DNA of 33,494 nt from Aciditerrimonas ferrireducens (GTDB lineage Bacteria > Actinomycetota > Acidimicrobiia > Acidimicrobiales > UBA8190): positions 137,502 to 170,995 of the forward strand of contig NZ_JAKHEX010000004.1 of assembly GCF_023130475.1 (NCBI RefSeq), given 5' to 3'. Position numbers and translations under genes: made by a program. Positions 6,028-12,471 of the stretch are shown piece after piece (the stretch's first letter is position 1; the number at the start of each line of letters is the position of its first letter). The notes below the pieces were generated by a model that was not told the origin of the DNA, made no database searches, and saw only the letters and a list, made by a program, of their open reading frames with translations.

Positions 6028-8220
6028 GTGAGCCACACGGCCACCTGCGGACCGGACCACGCCCACGTCGCCGCTGCCGATCCCGGTCCGGCGGAGCACG
6101 GGGGCAATGCCAGGGGACCCGCCAGGCGGCTGGTGGTGCTGCGAGAGGTCCGGGAGGTCCCCCTTGCGGCTGCGGCGCTGCTCGCCTTCCTCGGGGCCCT
6201 GGCGCTGCGGGCGTGGGGAGCGCCGGCGGTGGCGGATGCGGCCCTGGGGGCCTGCCTGGTGGTCGGCGGGCTGGAGCCGACTCGGGCGGGACTGGCCGCC
6301 CTCCGGGCGCGGCGGCTCGACGTGGACCTGTTGATGGTGGTGGCCGCGCTGGTCGCGGTGGCCATCGGCCAAGCGCTCGACGGGGCCCTGCTCGTCGTGA
6401 TCTTCGCCACCTCTGGAGCCCTCGAGGCCCTGGCGACGAGACGGACCGAGGAAGCGGTGCGGTCACTGCTCACCCTGGTGCCGGCGGTGGCCCATCGCCT
6501 TCGACCCGAGGGCGACGAGGAGGTCGTGCCCGTCCAGGCCCTGGCCGAGGGGGATCGGATCCGGGTCCGACCCGGGGACCGGCTGCCGCTCGACGGGCGG
6601 GTGGTGGCAGGCCGAAGCGAGGTGGACGAGGCGAGCCTGACCGGGGAGGGCCTGCCGGTCCCAAAGGGCGTGGGCAACGAGGTCCTCGCGGGGACGACGA
6701 ACGGCTCGGGCACCCTGGTGGTGGCGGTCCGGGGCTCGGCGAGCACCTCGCTCCTGGCCCGGATCGCGGCCCAGGTCGAGGAGGCCGCCTCGACCAAGGC
6801 CCGGACCCAGCTGTTCGTGGAGCGCCTGGAGCAGGGGTACTCGCTGGCCGTCGTGGGGAGCACCCTCGTCCTGCTCGCGCTCCCCTTGGCGCTCGGTGCC
6901 GCCCTCCGGCCGACGCTGCTCCGGGCGATGACCTTCATGATCGTGGCGTCGCCCTGCGCCGTGGTCCTGGCCACCATGCCGCCGCTGCTGGCCGCCATCG
7001 CCAGCGCCGGGCGGCACCGGGTGCTCGTGAAGTCGGCGGTGGCCTTGGAGCGCCTGGGCGGGCTCACCCAGGTGGCCTTCGACAAGACGGGCACCCTCAC
7101 CGAGGGCCGGCCCCGGCTGGTGGCGATCCGGCCGCTTTACCCCGGGGTCGGCGAGGAGGAGCTGCTGCGCCTGGCCGGCGCGGTCGAAACCGCGAGCGAG
7201 CATCCCCTGGGGGCAGCCGTCGTGGCCGAAGCCCGGATCCGGGGACTCTCGCTGCCCGAGGCCACCGACTTCGGGGTGCGACCGGGCATCGGGGCCGAGG
7301 CCGAGGTCGCCGGGCAGCGGGTGGCCGTGGGCCGCCCTGCCCTGGTCGACCCGCACGACCCGGCCCGGGCGGTGCTCGCCGAGCTCGGGTCGGTCGGCCG
7401 GACGGTGAGCGTCGTGCTCCTCGACGGGCGGCCCGCCGGCGCGCTGGTGTTCGCCGATCCGCTCCGCCCCGAGGCCGCACCGGCGTTGGCTGCCCTGCGT
7501 CGGATGCTGCCCGACCCGCCGGTCCTCGTGACCGGCGACCAGGAACCGGCCGCGTGGGCGGTGGCCGACGCCGTCGGCATCGAGGTGGTCCGGGCCGGGC
7601 TGCTGCCCGACGAGAAGCTGGCGGTGGTCGAGGCCTTGGAACAGGCGGGCGCCCGGGTGGGCATGGTGGGCGACGGGATCAACGACGGCCCGGCGCTCGC
7701 CCGGGGGCACGTCGGCATCGCCATGGGCGGGCGGGGAAGCGACCTGGCCCTCCAGAGCGCCGATCTGGTGGTGGCGAACGACGACCTCCTGGCCCTGCCG
7801 GCGGTCCTGGGCCTCGCCCGCCAGGCGAACCGGCTCGTCCGAGCGAACCTCGCCTTCGCCGCTGCGGTGATCGTGGCCCTCGTGGTCCTCGACCTCCTCG
7901 GCCACCTCCCCCTCCCCCTCGGGGTGGCCGCCCACGAGGGCTCGACGGTCGTCGTGGGCCTAAACGGCCTCCGGCTGCTGCGCTCACGGCACTGGGGAGC
8001 GGGGCCGCAAGCCCGTTCCTCGGGTCCGCGGGGAGGGCTTTCCCGGCCCCGCGCAGCACGGCGGTCCCCACGAGGTCTCGGCGGAGTCAGCCTCGGCAGA
8101 GCTGAGCCCTCGGCGCGCCGTGATGGTTCCAGCCCGGGGAGCGCCGCTATGCGCTGCGACCGAGCCAGCGGACCCTCACGCCGAACTCCTCAGCCACCTG
8201 GAACTCCGGGTCACCCGTAA
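6028..8220 (+). CDS. P1B-4-type heavy-metal efflux ATPase (Co/Ni/Fe-like, CtpD/CtpJ group)
   Basis: This 730-residue membrane pump should export a divalent transition metal using ATP. Visible motifs are TGE (205-207, actuator), SPC (308-310, metal site in the membrane), DKTGT (from Asp352, phosphorylated), SEHPLG (nucleotide domain), GDGINDGPAL (from 548) and HEGST (636-640) in the last helix. The pair SPC plus HEG(G/S)T marks P1B-4 pumps, which move Co, Ni, Fe or Zn rather than Cu. There is no folded N-terminal heavy-metal domain, only a short His/Cys-bearing stretch (SHTATCGPDHAH). The start GTG fits a leaderless mRNA. The family fold ends near residue 652; the remaining 79 Arg/Ser/Pro-rich residues run through a toxin-gene relic and overlap vapC by 74 bases on the other strand, so the natural stop may have been lost. 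Confidence 0.9.
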   Translation: MSHTATCGPDHAHVAAADPGPAEHGGNARGPARRLVVLREVREVPLAAAALLAFLGALALRAWGAPAVADAALGACLVVGGLEPTRAGLAALRARRLDVDLLMVVAALVAVAIGQALDGALLVVIFATSGALEALATRRTEEAVRSLLTLVPAVAHRLRPEGDEEVVPVQALAEGDRIRVRPGDRLPLDGRVVAGRSEVDEASLTGEGLPVPKGVGNEVLAGTTNGSGTLVVAVRGSASTSLLARIAAQVEEAASTKARTQLFVERLEQGYSLAVVGSTLVLLALPLALGAALRPTLLRAMTFMIVASPCAVVLATMPPLLAAIASAGRHRVLVKSAVALERLGGLTQVAFDKTGTLTEGRPRLVAIRPLYPGVGEEELLRLAGAVETASEHPLGAAVVAEARIRGLSLPEATDFGVRPGIGAEAEVAGQRVAVGRPALVDPHDPARAVLAELGSVGRTVSVVLLDGRPAGALVFADPLRPEAAPALAALRRMLPDPPVLVTGDQEPAAWAVADAVGIEVVRAGLLPDEKLAVVEALEQAGARVGMVGDGINDGPALARGHVGIAMGGRGSDLALQSADLVVANDDLLALPAVLGLARQANRLVRANLAFAAAVIVALVVLDLLGHLPLPLGVAAHEGSTVVVGLNGLRLLRSRHWGAGPQARSSGPRGGLSRPRAARRSPRGLGGVSLGRAEPSARRDGSSPGSAAMRCDRASGPSRRTPQPPGTPGHP
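8090..8137 (-). pseudogene. fragment of a second PIN-domain toxin gene
   Basis: These 48 bases match 8262-8309 inside vapC at 42 positions by my alignment, in the same orientation. The vapC copy encodes SIKARGGLSFADAF, which includes the conserved Asp101 of the PIN active site. The relic read in the equivalent frame gives TITARRGLSSAEAD, where the Phe and catalytic Asp have changed. The similarity stops abruptly on both sides and no start or toxin body surrounds it, so it is a decayed remnant of a duplicated or related toxin gene. It lies within the C-terminal tail of the ATPase frame. Confidence 0.6.
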
Positions 8221-8566
8221 GGACCGGGCAATCGAGCACCGATGCAGCGCCCGCGGCAAAGGCATCGGCAAAGCTGAGCCCTCCGCGCGCCTTGATGCTT
8301 GCAGCCCGGCGCACAAGGGTGTCGTCGAGGTCGACCCAGCGGACGCCTACACCCCCCGGCCGATGTTCCGCTCGAAGGTTCGCCCACACCTCCTCGGCGG
8401 CTGCAGCGCCGGCGGTCCGTTCGAGGATGTAGGCGACCTCCCCGAGGTTGACGAGCGTCATCCACGGCTCGCCGGTCCGCAGGACCTCCTCGACCTCGGT
8501 CCAGCCAGGCTCTTCGGCGAGGAAGGCCAGGACCGCGTGGGCATCGAGGACGACGCGATCAGGCAT
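8147..8566 (-). CDS. vapC: VapC-type PIN-domain ribonuclease toxin
   Basis: This 139-residue PIN-domain protein should cleave RNA (tRNA, rRNA or mRNA in known VapCs) when freed from its antitoxin. The acidic metal-binding set is complete: Asp8 (VVLDAHAVLAF), Glu43 (NLGEVAYIL), Asp101 (LSFADAFAAG) and Asp119 (LTGDPEF), so it looks active. The ATG at 8566 overlaps the antitoxin end by 8 bases, the usual arrangement for vapBC. The last codons overlap the opposite-strand ATPase tail by 74 bases. Flanking relics suggest it is part of a mobile or recombining patch. Confidence 0.85.
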   Translation of the reverse strand: MPDRVVLDAHAVLAFLAEEPGWTEVEEVLRTGEPWMTLVNLGEVAYILERTAGAAAAEEVWANLRAEHRPGGVGVRWVDLDDTLVRRAASIKARGGLSFADAFAAGAASVLDCPVLTGDPEFQVAEEFGVRVRWLGRSA

Positions 8567-8786
8567 CTTCCTGCTCGCGATCCCGCGCGCGCTCCTCAAG
8601 GAGCAATGCCGTCAGGTCGCTGCCCTTGAAACGCCCCCGCAGCTGCTCGATCGAGAGGAGGGGCTTCGGGATGAGGTCACCGTCGCGCTCCAGCCACACG
8701 ACCTTCGTGCCTGGTGGGAAACCGTAACGGTCGCGCAACGGCTCGGGGATGGTCACTTGACCCTTCGGGTTGACTGTCGTGACCAT
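8559..8786 (-). CDS. vapB: VapB-type antitoxin, AbrB/SpoVT swapped-hairpin family
   Basis: This antitoxin has 75 residues from the ATG at 8786. The N-terminus TTVNPKGQVTIPEPLRDRYG and GTKVVWLERDGDLIPKP form the AbrB/MazE-type DNA-binding swapped hairpin. The C-terminal half, with SIEQLRGRFKGSD and an acidic ERARDREQEDA tail, should wrap the toxin. An in-frame GTG at 8798 would add four residues and lies 7 bases after the -10-like TACACT, so a leaderless start there is possible. It probably represses its own operon through the palindromes just upstream. Confidence 0.83.
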   Translation of the reverse strand: MVTTVNPKGQVTIPEPLRDRYGFPPGTKVVWLERDGDLIPKPLLSIEQLRGRFKGSDLTALLLEERARDREQEDA

Positions 8787-8787
8787 T

Positions 8788-8817
8788 GGTATTACCACAA
8801 CTTCAAGTGTACTACAC
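8788..8817 (-). promoter_or_regulatory. vapBC promoter with two palindromes
   Basis: Two short palindromes lie before vapB: GGTATTACC (8788-8796) and GTGTACTACAC (8807-8817), with centres about 20 bases apart, or two helical turns. On the minus strand TACACT (8811 to 8806) overlaps the outer palindrome and could be the -10. Such paired palindromes are common autoregulatory sites of VapBC complexes. No binding data exist; this is read from sequence only. Confidence 0.45.
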
Positions 8818-8981
8818 GTCGCTTTCTGTCGTGATCAAGGTCGATCGCGGTGTCGCCGAGGGATCAGGGAACCCTCAAACCGGGACTGGCTCGGCCTGGG
8901 TGTGCGTCCCACCGTTCCGCTCGTCTTCGACGAGCACGAACCCGTCGTTCTCCGCAGCCGTCGGCAGCCAACCGAGGACCC

Positions 8982-9254
8982 CGGGAGACGGCTCAGCACC
9001 GGCAGGAAGGTCGCGCAACGGGCCGGCTCGTTGGTCTGGGTTCGCCGGCTCACCATCACCTCGGCCAGGTGGTCGTGCCGTTCGGTCACAAGTCGACGCA
9101 GGTCCGCGAGACCGGGCACATCATCGAGCACGGAGCGGGCGGCGGCGAAGAACAGGTTCGGCTGGCGCTTCTCCGCCGGCAGGCTGGTCAGGAAGTCGAG
9201 GATGGCCTCGTCATCGGCGACCGCCATCGCGAGCGACTCGTCGCGGACCGAACG
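8982..9254 (-). pseudogene. remnant of a DUF2332-family gene
   Basis: About 90 residues in this minus-strand frame look like the N-terminal third of DUF2332 proteins: AVADDEAILDFLTSLPAEKRQ, then LFFAAARSVL and SRRTQTNEPARCATFLPVL. Intact members are, from memory, over 300 residues and continue into a glycine-rich segment. Here the frame instead turns into Arg/Ser/Thr-rich sequence. The neighbouring frame (GVLGWLPTAAENDGFVLVED, stop at 8875) continues with more natural composition, but I cannot match it to the family. The family's first residues are also missing, since the frame runs back into the tRNA gene. I read this as a truncated, probably frameshifted gene. Its biochemical function is unknown. 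Confidence 0.6.
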
Positions 9255-9335
9255 ACCCGCCGCCGAGCGGTCCGGGGACCCGGGTGCCGAACGGGTGGCT
9301 CGAAGCGCACCCCGGATCGTCGAGCACGGGGTCGG

Positions 9336-9419
9336 TGTCGGAGGGGGGACTTGAACCCCCACGCCCTTGCGGGCACCAGCCCCTCAAGCTGGCGCGTCTG
9401 CCTATTCCGCCACTCCGAC
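9336..9419 (-). tRNA. tRNA-Leu (anticodon GAG)
   Basis: The minus strand gives an 84-base class II tRNA. The acceptor arms GTCGGAG and CTCCGAC pair perfectly with discriminator A; the terminal CCA is not fully encoded. The anticodon stem is CCAGC/GCTGG around TTGAGGG, placing GAG at 9385-9383. The long variable arm GCCC-GCAA-GGGC is typical of tRNA-Leu, and the T arm is GGGGG-TTCAAGT-CCCCC. It reads CUC/CUU leucine codons. A broken gene begins within 100 bases of its 3' end. Confidence 0.96.
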
Positions 9420-9504
9420 GGGTCGGCTCGGTCCGGTCCGTGACCGCTGGCTGCACCGTCGACCCGCTGGGCCGCCGGCACGGGCCGGGCTGAGCGAAGG
9501 CATG

Positions 9505-11301
9505 CTAGCGCGCTGGGCCCCTCCCCCGGGACCGTGGGTCGGCCGACGGGGCGGGGTGCGCGGTCACCCGGGGGCGGCCGGCGGCGACCTCAGGCAGGGC
9601 AGTTCGGCGAAGGAGCTGCCAGCCGGCGAGGTCGTCGAGGATGCCGCCGCCGCCGGGGTCGAGGGTGAGGCCCTGGAGGCTGGCGGACCAGAGGGCCAGC
9701 CGGGGCACGCTGGCGAGGGGCAGGGCGGGCAGGTCGGCCCAGAGGAGCCGGTCGGCCTGGTTGGTGAGGGTCTGGGCCTGGACCTGGTTGAGCTGGGCGG
9801 CCGCCTGGTCGAGGAGGTGGTCCACCCGGGGGTCGTCGAAGCCGGACCAGTCGGTGAGGGCCGAGCCGGCCACCGGGGCCGCCTGGGTGCTGTAGAGGGG
9901 GTCGAGGAGACTCGGGAAGGCCGGGGTCGGGACCGAGACGACGGCGAGGTCCCAGGTGCCGCCTGGCTGGAGGTGCCCGGCGAGGCTGGCGGTGGCCACG
10001 GGCTGGGCGCGGATGGCGAAGCCGTCGGCTTCGAGCTCCCCGGCGATGGCCTGGGCGAACTGGGCGGCCCAGGGGTCACCCGCGGCCCAGGTCAGGGTGA
10101 GGACCAGGGGCTGGCCGCCGAGCTCCCAGGGGCCGTTCGGGCTGCGGGTGAGCCCGGCGGCCTGCAGGTCGGCTGCCGCCTGGGTCGGGTCGGGCTGGGC
10201 GTAGGCGGCGCCGTCGTCCTGGTAGCCGGCCTGACCGCCGACGAAGAAGAAGTTCTGTTGGACCCCGGCCGAGGGGTCGAGGGGGTCGAGGAAGCGCTGG
10301 ACGAGGGCGGGTCGGTCCACGAGGTGGGCGATGGCCGCACGGACGGGCAGCTGGGCGGTGGGGCCCTGGAGGGTGTCGAAGACCAGCTGCAGGGTGGTCG
10401 GGCTGATGGCCTCGGTGCTGTGCACCGCCGGCGCCGAGGAGGCGGCGTCGAGCAAGGCGAGGTCGAAGGGGTCGGGGCTCGCCGCCTGGGCGCTGCCCTG
10501 GTCCACCTGGGCGACGGCCTGGGTGGCGCTGGGCACCGCGTCGAGGATCACTCGGGCCAGGGCCGGCTGCGGTCCCCACCAGTCGGGGTTCTTGACGAGG
10601 ACCAGCTGGCGACCGGGGTCGAAGCTGGCCACCTCGAAGGGTCCTCCGGACACCTCGACGGCCGGGCCGCCGGGAGCGAGGGCGTCCTGCCAACCGGTGC
10701 CGCCCAGGGCCGGGACCGGTGGGAGCAGGTCGAAGAGGGCCGGCCAGGCGGCGTCGGGGGTCTGGAAGGTGACGGTGACGGTCAGCCCGTCGTCGCTGCC
10801 CTGGACGCTGGCGATGTCGTCGTAGCCGGCGTCGGCCCGCAGGTGCTGCCAGAGGGCCACGAAGACGTCGGCCCGGATGGGCACCCCGTCGGACCAGACG
10901 GCCTTGGGGTTCAGGTGGTAGACGACGACCTGGGGGTCGACCCCCACGACCTCGGCGCTCTGGACCAGCCCCGGGGCGAGCTGGGGCCGCAGACCGGGGG
11001 CCAGGTCGTAGACCCCCGGCCAGACGTTCTGGAGGATCGCCCCGACCAGGGGCCCGGCGTCGGGGGCCCAGGGGTCCAAGGTGCTGGGCAGGCTCGGCAG
11101 GTCGATGGTGACCGTGGCGTTGCGCACCACGGCGTCGGTCGGGGCCAGGGGCGCCGGGGCGGCCCGTCCGCCGAGGAGGCCCAGGGCGCCGACCAGCGCG
11201 GCCAGGGCGGCAGCGAGGCCGGCGGCGAGCCAGGGCAGGCCTCGTCGGAGAAGCGGGTGCCCCCTGCCGCCGGCTGGGGCCGGCGGCGTCGGGCGGCTCA
11301 C
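9505..11301 (-). CDS. membrane-anchored family 5 (oligopeptide-type) solute-binding protein
   Basis: This 598-residue protein resembles the substrate-binding subunits of peptide/nickel ABC transporters (SBP_bac_5): LPSTLDPWAPDAGPLVG near the start, VVVYHLNPKAVWSDGVPIRA, and a long alpha/beta body ending in LPLASVPRLALWSASLQGL. The N-terminus has a hydrophobic segment (WLAAGLAAALAALVGALGLL) but no lipobox Cys, so it is probably held by an uncleaved anchor or released by signal peptidase I. The GTG start overlaps the secG stop by 4 bases (GTGA), indicating translational coupling to the glycolytic/secG block. No permease or ATPase genes are nearby, so it may work with a distant transporter or have another ligand-sensing role. 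The C-terminal 30 residues are low complexity. Confidence 0.78.
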   Translation of the reverse strand: MSRPTPPAPAGGRGHPLLRRGLPWLAAGLAAALAALVGALGLLGGRAAPAPLAPTDAVVRNATVTIDLPSLPSTLDPWAPDAGPLVGAILQNVWPGVYDLAPGLRPQLAPGLVQSAEVVGVDPQVVVYHLNPKAVWSDGVPIRADVFVALWQHLRADAGYDDIASVQGSDDGLTVTVTFQTPDAAWPALFDLLPPVPALGGTGWQDALAPGGPAVEVSGGPFEVASFDPGRQLVLVKNPDWWGPQPALARVILDAVPSATQAVAQVDQGSAQAASPDPFDLALLDAASSAPAVHSTEAISPTTLQLVFDTLQGPTAQLPVRAAIAHLVDRPALVQRFLDPLDPSAGVQQNFFFVGGQAGYQDDGAAYAQPDPTQAAADLQAAGLTRSPNGPWELGGQPLVLTLTWAAGDPWAAQFAQAIAGELEADGFAIRAQPVATASLAGHLQPGGTWDLAVVSVPTPAFPSLLDPLYSTQAAPVAGSALTDWSGFDDPRVDHLLDQAAAQLNQVQAQTLTNQADRLLWADLPALPLASVPRLALWSASLQGLTLDPGGGGILDDLAGWQLLRRTALPEVAAGRPRVTAHPAPSADPRSRGRGPAR

Positions 11302-11528
11302 TGCAGGCGCAGGGCCAGGGCCACCGTGGTGAAGGCGAAGACGAGGGCGACGGTGATGGTGATGCGGTCCAGGTTCTTCTCGACCACGGTCGACCCGGCA
11401 GCCGCCTGCCCCACAGCGCCCCCGAACATGTCGGAGAGCCCACCGCCCTTCCCCGAGTGGAGCAGCACGAGCCCCACGAGGGACACCGACGAGAGGATCT
11501 GGATGACGAGCACGGCGATGGTCAGCAC
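11298..11528 (-). CDS. secG: protein-export membrane protein SecG
   Basis: This 76-residue SecG is a subunit of the SecYEG channel. It has two membrane helices (LTIAVLVIQILSSVSLVGLV and ITITVALVFAFTTVALAL) joined by the conserved loop LLHSGKGGGLSDMFGG. The GTG at 11528 is chosen because AGGAGG lies 11 bases upstream and the family starts here. It stands after tpiA, its common position in actinobacteria, with a 106-base gap, and is coupled by a GTGA overlap to the solute-binding protein gene. The gap before it has a repeated CAGCTG but no convincing terminator. Confidence 0.92.
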   Translation of the reverse strand: MLTIAVLVIQILSSVSLVGLVLLHSGKGGGLSDMFGGAVGQAAAGSTVVEKNLDRITITVALVFAFTTVALALRLQ

Positions 11529-11634
11529 GGTGGGACCGGCCTCCTGGCGGTGGGGACGCAACGGCACGAGCGGCGTCCAGCTGACAGCTGCCGGGAGGCT
11601 AGCAGAGCCACCCGACGAGCCGACGGCGGCCGGA

Positions 11635-12471
11635 CTAGCGGGGCGTGCTTCGGGCCCCCATGGCCGCCTGGACGATGGCGGCGAAGGAGTCGGCTCGGAG
11701 GCTGGCCCCCCCGACGAGCAGGCCGTCGACGTCCCGGCCCCGAAGGAGCTCCAGGGTGGTCTCGGGGGTGACCGAGCCGCCGTAGAGGAGGCGGACGGCG
11801 GCCGCCTCGGGCCCGTGGGCCTCGACGAGCCGGCCCCGGACGAAGGCGCAGGCCGCCTGGGCGTCCTCGGGGGTGGCGGTCTGGCCGGTCCCGATGGCCC
11901 AGACCGGCTCGTAGGCGACCACGAGGGCCGAGACGGCCTCCCCGTCGAGGCCGGCGAGGGCCGCGGTCAGCTGGGCGGCGAGGCGCTCCTCGGTGGCCCC
12001 GGCAGCCCGCTCCTCCTCGGTCTCCCCGACGCAGAGCACCGGGACCATGCCGTGGCGGCGGATCGCCTGGAGGGTGGCGGCCACCTGCTGGTCGTCCTGG
12101 CCGAAGAGCCGGCGGCGCTCGGAGTGGCCGACGAGGACGTAGCGGACCCCGAGGCGGGCCAGCATGGGCGGGGCCACCTCGCCGGTGAAGGCCCCGGCGT
12201 CCTGGTGGTAGCAGTGCTGCGCCCCGAGGACCAGGGGGAGGCCCCGGTCCTCGATGGTGGTCTGGGCCGAGCGCAGGTCGGTGAAGGGCGGGTGGACCAC
12301 CACCTCGACCCGGCTGCTGGCCCCCTCGGGCAGCCGGAGGCCGAGCTCCTGGAGGGTGCGGATGGTCTCCAGGTGGTCGTGGTGCATCTTCCAGTTCCCG
12401 GCCACGAGCACCCGCCGGGGCGCGGGCCGGGTCTGCTGGGCCGCCTCGGCGGCCGCCTGATCCGCGCTCAC
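11635..12471 (-). CDS. tpiA: triosephosphate isomerase
   Basis: This 278-residue TIM interconverts dihydroxyacetone phosphate and glyceraldehyde 3-phosphate. Catalytic elements are all present: the Lys in VAGNWKM, the His in VLVGHSERR, the Glu in VAYEPVWAIGTG with the flexible loop, and phosphate-binding LYGGSVTPE and GLLVGGASL. The first 18 residues are an extra Ala/Gln-rich extension before the family start. The GTG start overlaps the pgk stop by 4 bases, so it is coupled to pgk. Confidence 0.96.
   Translation of the reverse strand: MSADQAAAEAAQQTRPAPRRVLVAGNWKMHHDHLETIRTLQELGLRLPEGASSRVEVVVHPPFTDLRSAQTTIEDRGLPLVLGAQHCYHQDAGAFTGEVAPPMLARLGVRYVLVGHSERRRLFGQDDQQVAATLQAIRRHGMVPVLCVGETEEERAAGATEERLAAQLTAALAGLDGEAVSALVVAYEPVWAIGTGQTATPEDAQAACAFVRGRLVEAHGPEAAAVRLLYGGSVTPETTLELLRGRDVDGLLVGGASLRADSFAAIVQAAMGARSTPR

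Noticed and set aside
8850..9443. Plus-strand protein ending in a Gly-Asp-Leu-Asn-Pro-type peptide
   Set aside because: This is the well-known spurious translation through the antisense strand of a tRNA-Leu gene.
9475..9488. Hairpin CCGGC-loop-GCCGG near the end of the solute-binding protein gene as terminator
   Set aside because: Stem of only 5 bases, no T tract on either strand, and such pairs are expected by chance at this GC content.
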